Origin: Cyanophora paradoxa | Taxonomy: Eukaryota > Glaucocystophyceae > Cyanophorales > Cyanophoraceae | Reading direction: 5' to 3' | DNA: 49,215 nt | Assembly (NCBI GenBank): GCA_004431415.1 | Contig: QPMI01000463.1 | Coordinates: forward strand, 1 to 49,215 | Part shown: positions 26,786 through 34,476 of the stretch, piece by piece | How positions within the stretch are numbered: the stretch's first letter is position 1 | Layout of the letters: each line of letters starts with the position of its first letter | The notes under the pieces: model-generated | Told to the model about the DNA's origin: nothing | Seen by the model: the letters and a program-made list of their open reading frames with translations, nothing else | Database searches by the model: none | Translations under genes and position numbers: made by a program

Positions 26786-27178
26786 TTATGAAATTGGGAA
26801 CCTTTGCTCGACCTGTAAGTCCCACTTTCGAACTTTCAGCCTTTCTTGTATGAGTTCGTTAATGTCCCGTGCTATACCCATTGTCTTCGCTTCGGCATTT
26901 GTGCCGCATGTAAATATATCGATTGCTAATAGCCCCTGGTCGCTATAAGAGTGAGCCGTCGCATGCGACTCATCTAATAAAAAGCCAATCGCGAAACCGG
27001 GAGGGGAATTAGAGCCATCGAAAATGCATGTGTGCTGGTGCACGATGCGCATCTGGCGATCTGTGATATATTGCGATAGGTTCGCTGTGATCCACTCGGC
27101 GCATGCCTCCGGGGACTCGGTGAACGGGTCGGTTATATAGTCAAGCATAACGTGGTAGCCGCGGTATCGGGAATCCAT
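26786..27178 (-). CDS. speD: S-adenosylmethionine decarboxylase proenzyme (prokaryotic SpeD type)
   Basis: 130 aa, the usual size of short-form SpeD. AdoMet decarboxylase makes the aminopropyl donor for spermidine and related polyamines; the proenzyme cleaves itself at Glu-Ser to create a pyruvoyl group. Here the cleavage pair is Glu 70-Ser 71 in LLDESH, with His 76 and Cys 91 in DIFTCG. The Ser-to-His (5) and Ser-to-Cys (20) spacings equal those of Ser63, His68 and Cys83 in the Thermotoga enzyme. The N-terminal GYHVMLDY segment also fits. It lies on the minus strand at the inner edge of the right arm, transcribed towards the DUF5710 gene. No spermidine synthase is in the window. It probably supplies polyamines for DNA condensation or shifts host metabolism. 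Confidence 0.85.
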   Translation of the reverse strand: MDSRYRGYHVMLDYITDPFTESPEACAEWITANLSQYITDRQMRIVHQHTCIFDGSNSPPGFAIGFLLDESHATAHSYSDQGLLAIDIFTCGTNAEAKTMGIARDINELIQERLKVRKWDLQVEQRFPIS

Positions 27179-27563
27179 TATTATTTAAGTCGATATTTTT
27201 GTGAGCTATGTGGTTTCGTAGCCGCCAAATCGCGCGCTTTGCGAATCAGACCGCGCCGCTTTGTAGTAGCGTAGAACTACTCTATACGCGCGCGGATGCA
27301 AAGTATGACTAGTGGAGCCGCACGGGAACGCGCGCCGGCGCGCGCGACGTAGGGGACACATCAGTTTTCGAGCACCTGTGAATATGTCGAACTAAGGTTT
27401 CGCGCGCCCGGCGATTAAGCTAGTCAAAGTAGCACCATCATGCCCGGAAGCAAGTAACGAGCACGTAGCAATTAAGAGCGCGCCGAGATCGGCTTGCTGT
27501 CCAAAGTTATGCCCGGAAAACGAAAGGGGGGGTCGCCGCCGAGTCGCGATCGCCGGTGTTATC

Positions 27564-27645
27564 GAGTCGGGACTCGGGACTCGGGACTCGGGACTCGGAA
27601 CTCGGGACTCCGGGACTCGGGAGTCGGGACTCGGGACTCGGGATT
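27564..27645. repeat. Simple array of GACTCGGG
   Basis: About ten copies of the 8-bp word, several degenerate (one extended to GACTCCGG, one GAGTCGGG). GCCGACC repeats follow at about 27713-27733. Confidence 0.8.
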
Positions 27646-28083
27646 CCAACTTCGCAACTTGCAACTTAAAAAATGCAACTGGCAAGTATCATAGTATAGG
27701 CTTAGTAGGCTACCGCCGACCGCCGACCGCCGACTCGGCGCCGAGTTGGCTCAGAGGCTTAGAGCCCCGCGATCGCATTTTTTAAAAATATGCATTTTAC
27801 ACATTATTTATTGAGCCTATGAAACTTATATGGACGTGCTAGCCTCGTTAAGACGGTCACGGCGCTATTTTCAGTTTTGCAGCCTGGCAGGGTGATGAGC
27901 TGGTGATGAGATACAAGCGCTCGACGGTTTGTAGTGCGGGTTGTTTTTCAGTTTTGTATATATGTGTCGTATATATACACGTCAAAATGTTTGCGACTCG
28001 CGCGCCGAGTCGCTGAGTCACGATCATCGCATCACATCACTGATGATGACGCGCACGGTCATACGTATATACATCAGCTGCCC

Positions 28084-28235
28084 TATCAGCTGATTTATCA
28101 CACTACGATCAGCCCCTATCAGCTGATTTATCACACTACGATCAGCCCTATCAGCTGATTTATCACACTACGATCAGCCCTATCAGCTGATTTATCACAC
28201 TACGATCAGCCCTATCAGCTGATTTATCACATTAC
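28084..28235. repeat. Array 1: 32-bp units with an ATCAGCTGAT palindrome
   Basis: Five copies of TATCAGCTGATTTATCAC start at 28084, 28117, 28149, 28181 and 28213, so the period is 32 bp (33 once). Each contains the perfect 10-bp palindrome ATCAGCTGAT and a CACTACGATCAG linker. Confidence 0.9.
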
Positions 28236-28300
28236 CGGCGATGCTGTCCGGTGATGCTATCGCCCGGGTGATACTATACAGCGATACTATCCACCGATAC

Positions 28301-28500
28301 TATCGCCCTGAGGTCATACTATGGGGCGATACTATCGCCCTGAGGTCATACTATGGGGCGATACTATCGCCCTGAGGTCATACTATGGGGCGATACTATC
28401 GCCCTGAGGTCATACTATGGGGCGATACTATCGCCCTGAGGTCATACTATGGGGCGATACTATCGCCCTGAGGTTATACTATGGGGCGATACTATCGCCC
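28301..28500. repeat. Array 2: 32-bp units with a GGCGAT-ACT-ATCGCC hairpin
   Basis: Seven TATCGCCC words at 28301, 28333, 28365, 28397, 28429, 28461 and 28493 define six exact 32-bp periods. Each unit has a 6-bp stem around ACT and a GAGGTCATACTATG linker (GAGGTTATAC once). Degenerate half-units precede the array from about 28250. Confidence 0.9.
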
Positions 28501-29005
28501 AATCAATCGAATTTAGAGCCTCAGCTGATTGGTCGACATGTTTGTATATATATATGTGGCATGCCATACATTTCCGGAGTCGCCGTGATGTGATGACCCC
28601 GAATATGTCTGTGACGCCGGTATATATATGTATATGTCGTCATATGCGAAAAAACATAAAAAAACAAAAAATTCAAAGTTGCGCGGGATCACATACACGG
28701 AGGTTCGGACATATATACGAAATATATACATGACTAAATCGTTATTGTTTTCATAGAACTCGCATGTAGTTTGCATGTATCTTGCATAGTGGGCGGGGCG
28801 CGAGTCGCGAGTGTATTTTAACGTGGTCTATCGTCGTACTTTGTCGTAAATATGCTAATCGTACATTTCGATTCGTACATTTCGATTGAAGTACATTTCG
28901 ATTGAAGTACATTTCGATTGAAGTCGCAAGTTTGTGCAGGTGGGCATTTTCGGCATGCTTGCTCATGCATAAACTTGCTTTAAAAAATATACAATGAAAT
29001 TCGGT

Positions 29006-29344
29006 TTAACTCTTACGAGTTTTGCTATAACACTCTCGGCATTGATAGTTGAGACCATCCTTCGTTCTTTGTCTTTTATTAAACTCACTTGCAAGCTTCT
29101 CAATCTTGCAGTGCGAGCATATCTTCGATTGTACTTCGATCTTCGGACGCGTTTTTAACACGAAATGATAAAGGTAATTGTGATAGTCTCGGTCGCAAAC
29201 TTTGCATCTCCAATTCAAAAGTACATTCCCTGAGCTACGCTTTTGCAATGCATAACTCGATGCCGGTTTTACCTTGTCGCAAACATTGCACCGCTTAGTC
29301 TCAGGTAGATTTACTTGATTGCTTGCCATTGTTACATTATACAT
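29006..29344 (-). CDS. Double zinc-ribbon protein, right TIR copy
   Basis: The 112-aa product is identical to that of 5902-6240, and its coordinates mirror it exactly. Each copy is transcribed from its terminus towards the virus centre. Identity of the two copies is expected if the TIRs are re-equalised during replication. Confidence 0.75.
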   Translation of the reverse strand: MYNVTMASNQVNLPETKRCNVCDKVKPASSYALQKRSSGNVLLNWRCKVCDRDYHNYLYHFVLKTRPKIEVQSKICSHCKIEKLASEFNKRQRTKDGLNYQCRECYSKTRKS

Positions 29345-29601
29345 TCGGGAAGTCTTTAAGTGGGGATCACTTGTTTAATTGGTGGGGTCTACCTGGATTT
29401 TTCAATTTGGGTAACTGAAAACAGTTTGGAAACGATCGGGAACATTTCGTAAAAATAAGGGTCTTACTGTCCTTACTGAGAGATTGGGGGAGGGTTAAAG
29501 GGCTTACTGAGAATGGTAAGGAATTAGAAAAATGGAGAATTAAAGGGTTTCGTGATTGGTTTCAGTAAGGAAGGGTTAGATGTTTGAAAAATATAGTGTG
29601 G

Positions 29602-29632
29602 CTCAGTGCGAATTTATGATTTTCGCACTGAG
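29602..29632. repeat. Hairpin in the right TIR
   Basis: Mirror of the 11-bp-stem hairpin at 5614-5644, 81 bp inside the right end. Confidence 0.75.
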
Positions 29633-29713
29633 AATTGTGGGAGATGTAAGACCTGCTTATTGACATGGTCGGCTTTTTTGCGCGCAATTGGTGGGGGTTA
29701 CCTGCATGCGAGC

Positions 29714-29719
29714 GAGGAG
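29714..29719. repeat. Right target-site duplication, GAGGAG
   Basis: Directly abuts the right TIR and equals the left duplication at 5527-5532. Confidence 0.93.
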
Positions 29720-29743
29720 TACGTGTACGTGCACAGACACCCG

Positions 29744-29768
29744 CTTCCGCTCTTCAGCGGAAGAGGAG
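29744..29768. repeat. Palindromic host repeat (copy 2)
   Basis: All 25 bp are the same as at 5508-5532. In the pre-insertion sequence the two copies would have been only about 24 bp apart. Confidence 0.8.
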
Positions 29769-29866
29769 TACGTACACCGGCGCCCCAGCAGAAGGCTGCC
29801 CCCTGGCCAGACGCCAGAGCACCTCCCCGATTGGCGCGTGCCTGCCACCATGGCACGCCCCGACTT

Positions 29867-29888
29867 TCCCTCTTCAGCGGAAGAGGAG
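29867..29888. repeat. Palindromic host repeat (copy 3)
   Basis: Keeps the 19-bp core CTCTTCAGCGGAAGAGGAG; the outer arm differs (TTTCC before it). A fourth, shortened copy (TCAGCGGAAGAGGAG) is at 31710-31724. Confidence 0.75.
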
Positions 29889-32280
29889 TCGGGATCACTG
29901 AGTCAGACTCGAGCGTGCGCATGCATGCACAGTCGCGCCGGCTACGGATTGGAGCTGCCGTCCGTAGGCTGAGCGACGTCGACTGAACCTAGCCAAACTG
30001 CAACCGCCCTGAGGCCTTCTCACACGGCGGCTTGCCGGGATCCGGGTCTCGCCCTTGGCGGACCACCCTCCGCCTCAGAAACCCATCGGTGGCGGTGCTA
30101 CTGGGGCTGACGGCCCTCAGGCCCTGCTGTTACGCGCACTGCCGGTGACCGTGTCCGGAACGGACTGGCAAGTGCTGTTTCGACAGAGCTTGAGAGCCCA
30201 GCTACGGCCAGTGCACCGTTCTCACTACTCACTGATGCGGCATTCTAAGGAACGGAATCGGATCTCAGCGGCCGACTGCATGCCGTGTAGCGATGCGGCT
30301 ACGCGCAAACAGGACTCCCAATATCTCGAGGGTCTCGGCACCGTGAACATGCAGTCTCACGGATTGCTGCAGCATCCCTTCCTGCGATCATGGTCCGCCA
30401 AGCTCGTCAACGAGCCTGGCTAGAGTCAGATCACAGGAAGACCAGGCCTAAGGAACGACCGATGGGTTTCGCGGCCAGCACGCGTGCCATGTCTTGACGA
30501 TGGCCGCGTCCATGGCCAGCTTGAGCATCGTCGTCTGGCTTCATCGCCAGCAGCCGAGCGCAAGCGCTGCCATGCACACCGCGAGAACGAGGGCTCGGTC
30601 TCGGGTCCTCGCCCCATCTCGTCCAAGGCCATAGATATATGCATTCCCTACGCTTCCTGCGCTTCCTACGCGATCCCCTATGGGAACTTTAACGCTAGCG
30701 CGCGTGAAGTCACGGGATCGATATCGTTGAAGCGTCAACGTTGCTACCCTTAACCGCCGCGCGGCTCAAGGGTCGGCCGTCTGAGCGTGCACCCGTGGCC
30801 ACGGCCGCCGCTCGACAACTGGCCGCCCTTGGATCGCGGTCGAGATCGGAGGCTCAAGTCAACAATCGCGAGTCAAGACGGAGGACTGGAGTACTCGGAG
30901 TACGGGCGAACCTCTACCAACCATCCTGAACAAAACCCATACTTCGCCCCTGCTGTCGGCGCCGAGGATCCCAGGAGGGGATGCCGAGGGCGACGCTGTG
31001 ATCGTGGTGAGATGTGGTGCGGGGGCAGATTTCTTTGCCAGCTTTGCCTCAGCCTTGTCCTCTCTCGGAGACGTCGGCCGATCACACTTGCGCTGTCTTG
31101 TCGGGCCAAGTGTGGGTCGGTGGCGTGTTGGCTCCTTGACGACTTTCGTTTCCTTTTCTGGAGCGTGGGCCCTAGAGCTCAGAGGAGTGGTAGAGTGGGG
31201 CTTCGTTGGTGCACGGCCCCAGAAAGGCGTGTAGTCGGCGGCTCACTCTATCGTGCCCCGCTCTTTCGTTGGGCCTGATGGGTGGCCCGGATACCTCCTC
31301 GTTGTTTTCTTCCGAGGCGGTGAAACTTCCCATCCGTGCCCCTCTCCTGCGGTGCTCGCCGTACGGAGCGAGTTTCGGGCCAGTATCACTTTCTGCGGTT
31401 TTTATGCTTTTCTGCCCTTTCCGAGCTTATCGCACGCACGCATGCGTATGCATGCTCATCCTCACCCTGCCTTGCCCCGCACACGACCTGGACGACCTGG
31501 ACGGGATCGACCTGGACGGGATCTACCTGGCCTTCTACCTGGCCTGCAGCTGTCTGCATTCCTGCCCCCCGGGCTGTGGCTCAGGTTCCTCGTCTTGGGG
31601 CCTGTCGGTGCCCTCGAGCGGCGCACCCATTGGCGGTGTTGGGGACGCCCTCTTGCGGTTATGCCGACTCGAGTCACGGTTTGACTGGCTACGTCGCGCG
31701 GACGCGACGTCAGCGGAAGAGGAGTTGTCGCATGGCTCGATTCCCTGGCCTTGCGGTGACTTAGCGACTAGAGCTAGTTGGTGCCTGACGCAGTCTAGAG
31801 TGCCTTAGCATAGTCTCTTCCTGTAGGCTTGCCTCGCGGTAGCCTACGCTGGCCTGCCTCTACCTGTCCTAGGGGTACAGTGTCAGTAGTCTTCCGGGTA
31901 CACAGAGAATACACCAGCCTGCATCTACAGCTGCTCCAGCACAGGGAGCCGGCCCCGCGCTGGACCGCGCGGGCGCCCAATCGGGTGGGAATACCTCCTA
32001 TCCGACATCTAGATCTGAGAGGATATCGATATCAATATCCTCGATCCCTAAGTCATCTATTTCAATTGCCTTTCCGTACACTCTATTTTCCGGTGACCTC
32101 GATCGATATCCTTTGATCATGATCATGAACTCAGAAATTTGAAGGACGTCTATTTTTATTCAAGGCCGCCGCGGGGCGCCCGCCGGACCGGTTTCGATCC
32201 GGGGGCTGCACCGGGGGCCGTGCCGACGAGGAGAGGGGCTGCGGGGCGGCTGTCGGCAGAGCGCTGCGGCTGGAGGCGGC
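29889..32280. other. GC-rich right flank without a recognisable gene
   Basis: Open frames up to 200 codons occur on both strands but overlap, lack known motifs and read as Arg/Pro/Ser-rich chance frames. Notable pieces: the shortened palindromic repeat (31710-31724), a GACCTGGACGGGATC-type direct repeat (about 31493-31530), and a hairpin with 8-bp stem GAGGATAT around 32019-32042. A spliced host gene cannot be excluded. Confidence 0.5.
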
Positions 32281-32289
32281 GGGCGGAGG

Positions 32290-32360
32290 TGGGTGGGGTG
32301 GGGTGGGGGTGGGGTGGGGGGGGATGGGGAGGGAGGGGGATGGGGGAGGGGGGGGAGGGG
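32290..32360 (+). repeat. G-rich tract with G-quadruplex potential
   Basis: About 70 bp made almost only of G runs of 3-8 bases split by single T or A. Many G3+ runs with short loops satisfy the quadruplex pattern several times over. The AT-rich palindromic words TAGATCTAGATATAGATCTG follow directly. Confidence 0.85.
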
Positions 32361-32705
32361 TAGTTATAGATCTAGATATAGATCTGCGACCGCCAGCTCC
32401 GAGGCTCGAGTCGAGGGCTGTACAGGCACATGTGCTTCTATCGCGGGTGGACTGTTCACGACCGTTCAAGCCATCAACATTCTTCTTCCCCTCTGCACAG
32501 CTCGGCACTGCGCGGCATTGTCTCAACTTGAGGCCCGGGCCCCGCCCGGCCGGGGCGGCGGGGCCCGCCGGGCCGGTGCCACGGTGCCACCGTGCCGGGC
32601 CCCTACCGGTACCAGTACTACGTGCACGTGACGGTAGTACTGCCGGCGCCAGCGCGCGGCGCCAGCGGTGTGAAACTTACTAAGTAATATTATGATAATA
32701 ATATA

Positions 32706-33809
32706 ATGATATGCAGTATTATATATGCACGTAACGCGGCACCTCTGCCTCCTCCCTCCTTACAACTTGCTGTCACGGGGCCTTTTCACTTGCCTGTTCC
32801 CCGGCAGGTCCCTGGTCATCTTGCAGCTCCATACCCCTTCTTACCTCTTCCCCTTGCTCCTCCACTTCCGCCCCTGCGAGGCCCTCTTTCTGACGTCCTC
32901 CTGGTTCAGCCCCCTCTTCAGCCCATCCTTCTTGCCCCCGCTTCTGCAACTGTGACGCTGGGCGGCACTATCTTTTTGCATGCCCCTCCCGCCTCTACGT
33001 CCCTGGTCTCTTTGCGTCTGCATCCACTTTCCCGGATCCGCTTGCAGGCCCCCTCGCCTCCAGAGCTCGCCATCACTTCGGCCTCCCTCGCCTCCGCTCT
33101 CGATTCTCCATACCCTTCGAATAGCCGCCTTCTCTCTCCTCCTCCGCCCTCCCTCCCCCCCTCGAGCTCCGGGTCCTCGGCCTCTGCCCCGCTTCCGAGT
33201 GTTGGCGAGACTGTCCTCTTTTCGGTCTCCCCGTCATTCCGGCTCCCTGCTCCCCCTTCGGCGCCTCGGGTCCCATCTGCGGGTCCTATCCCGCTTCCTG
33301 GCGCTCGTGAGATTCGCCGCCGGCGCCCTCGTCGGGCCCTTGCGCCCTCGAGCTCGTCTCTCTCTGCGCCGCCCATGGCCATGACCTCCGTGTCATCTGA
33401 TCCGGCGCCACCCGACCTTTCTCCTGCTTCGCTGCCCTCTCTTCGGCGCCGGCAGCGATCCCCGTCACCTGCTCGCGGCCCTTCCCCTACCTCCGACCCT
33501 TCCTCGGCCCCCTCCTCGCCTCTTCCGTCTCGTCGGCCCCCGCCGCGTTCCCGTCGGCGGATCTCTCGATCGACCCTGGACTCTCCGCCTGCCACTGTCT
33601 GCGGGGTACCTCCGCCGCCGTGTTCGGCGCCGGCTGTCAGTACTTTGCTCGGTAGCTCCCCCGTCGTGGCTCCTCGGGGGCCTCTTCGTCGTCGTCGTTC
33701 GCTGGGTTCCGGCTCCGGGTCAGATTTCTCGCCGGGCTTACCTTCTCCTGGCTATGCTCCTGGGCCCTCAGCTCCGGGACCGGCTTCCCCGATCTCCTGT
33801 TGCCGATAG
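32706..33809 (+). CDS. Pro/Ser/Arg-rich open frame of 367 codons, uncertain
   Basis: A long open frame opening on ATG in a stretch whose plus strand is strongly C+T rich. The product is dominated by Pro, Ser, Leu and Arg with no fold-like pattern, membrane segment or motif. Low-complexity GC-rich DNA keeps such frames open by chance, and an overlapping minus-strand frame of 225 codons (32918-33595) is also open. It may belong to the retrotransposon's leader region or be a host disordered protein. Confidence 0.2.
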   Translation: MICSIIYARNAAPLPPPSLQLAVTGPFHLPVPRQVPGHLAAPYPFLPLPLAPPLPPLRGPLSDVLLVQPPLQPILLAPASATVTLGGTIFLHAPPASTSLVSLRLHPLSRIRLQAPSPPELAITSASLASALDSPYPSNSRLLSPPPPSLPPSSSGSSASAPLPSVGETVLFSVSPSFRLPAPPSAPRVPSAGPIPLPGAREIRRRRPRRALAPSSSSLSAPPMAMTSVSSDPAPPDLSPASLPSLRRRQRSPSPARGPSPTSDPSSAPSSPLPSRRPPPRSRRRISRSTLDSPPATVCGVPPPPCSAPAVSTLLGSSPVVAPRGPLRRRRSLGSGSGSDFSPGLPSPGYAPGPSAPGPASPISCCR

Positions 33810-34076
33810 GGTTTCCTAGCCGTTAGTGCTTCGTTTGCACTTCGTTCGCAGTAGTACCGTGACTTGACCCGCGGCTTCTCGCGATTTCCTGAGTCACTGT
33901 ACCCCTGTACGAAGATGCGACCCTAGCTACTTTTTCTGACTCTAGCTTGATACTTTCCGGTAGCCGTGTCCTAGGGTACACAGTAGTCTGTGATTAGCAG
34001 CTTTCTCTTGCAACGTGACAGCCTGCTCGCCTGCTGCTGGTACGCTACGGGAAGGTTGCTAAGGTCTACTGGGACG

Positions 34077-34083
34077 TATAAAA
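34077..34083 (+). promoter_or_regulatory. TATA-like box ahead of the Gag-like gene
   Basis: TATAAAA in GGGACGTATAAAACCTCC, in otherwise GC-rich DNA, about 400 bp before the Gag-like ATG. This could be the LTR promoter of the retrotransposon. The LTR ends cannot be fixed because the 3' LTR is outside the window, and I could not place a primer-binding site with confidence. Confidence 0.45.
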
Positions 34084-34476
34084 CCTCCTAAAACATCCTC
34101 GCCGGGACCAGCGCACGCCAGCTGACGGACTTGCTGCGCACGTCCGTTGGCCGCGAGCGTGAACCCGCTGGACTACGAGGAGGCGAACGCTTGACGCTTT
34201 CGGAGAGCACCGCTACTGGCGGACGCACTCCGCTGACCCGCCTCGCCGCCGACGCTTCCCTTCTCGAAGCTTCGGACGCGCCTCCGCCGCTCACTCGCGC
34301 AGTTGGGGAGCAGCCCGCCGTACCGCGGCATCGGCTAGCTCCCTGGCTCATCGTTCGTGCCGCGCGCGCATCGGGATCGGTTGCGGCGGTCCGACTCGAA
34401 CGACGGTCACGGGCCAGCTCGCGTACCGTACTGCGGTCGCGGCCCGACGGCAACGTCTACGTCGAACGACCGCGTG

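Larger units (their letters stand above)
27179..28772. other. Gene-free right arm of the virus
   Basis: About 1.6 kb with no credible gene. The part to about 27780 is GC-rich, with CGCGCG runs and the GACTCGGG array; then come an AT-rich tract (about 27775-27830) and the two 32-bp-period arrays. Its composition resembles the flanking host more than the viral body, yet it lies inside the TIRs. Confidence 0.7.
5533..29713. mobile_element. Complete integrated Polinton-like virus, 24,181 bp
   Basis: Bounded by inverted repeats starting GCTCGCATGC and by an exact 6-bp target duplication. Gene content defines the group: double-jelly-roll-type major capsid protein, penton-like minor capsid genes, A32/FtsK-HerA-type packaging ATPase, family-B DNA polymerase and retrovirus-type integrase. 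It has no second integrase or tyrosine recombinase. The body is AT-richer than the flanks, apart from the right arm (27.2-28.5 kb). Gene order is a minus-strand fibre block on the left, structural genes in the middle and replication/integration genes on the right. No cysteine protease of the adenain type was found, which is usual in Polintons but often absent in Polinton-like viruses. Confidence 0.95.
28773..29713 (-). repeat. Right terminal inverted repeat (941 bp)
   Basis: Reverse complement of 5533-6466, with one extra ACTCGCG unit at about 28799-28812, which accounts exactly for the 7-bp length difference. It carries the second zinc-ribbon gene, the minisatellite (28863-28924) and the hairpin (29602-29632). 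Confidence 0.92.

Noticed and set aside
28081-28500. CRISPR array
   Set aside because: The 32-bp units are contiguous with no unique spacers; they are tandem repeats inside a eukaryotic-type virus.
29606-31808. Several host protein genes in the right flank
   Set aside because: The frames overlap on both strands, share the translated palindromic repeat and show no family motif.
32918-33595. 225-codon minus-strand frame rich in Arg, Gly and Glu
   Set aside because: It is the complement of the C+T-rich stretch; the composition alone keeps it open.
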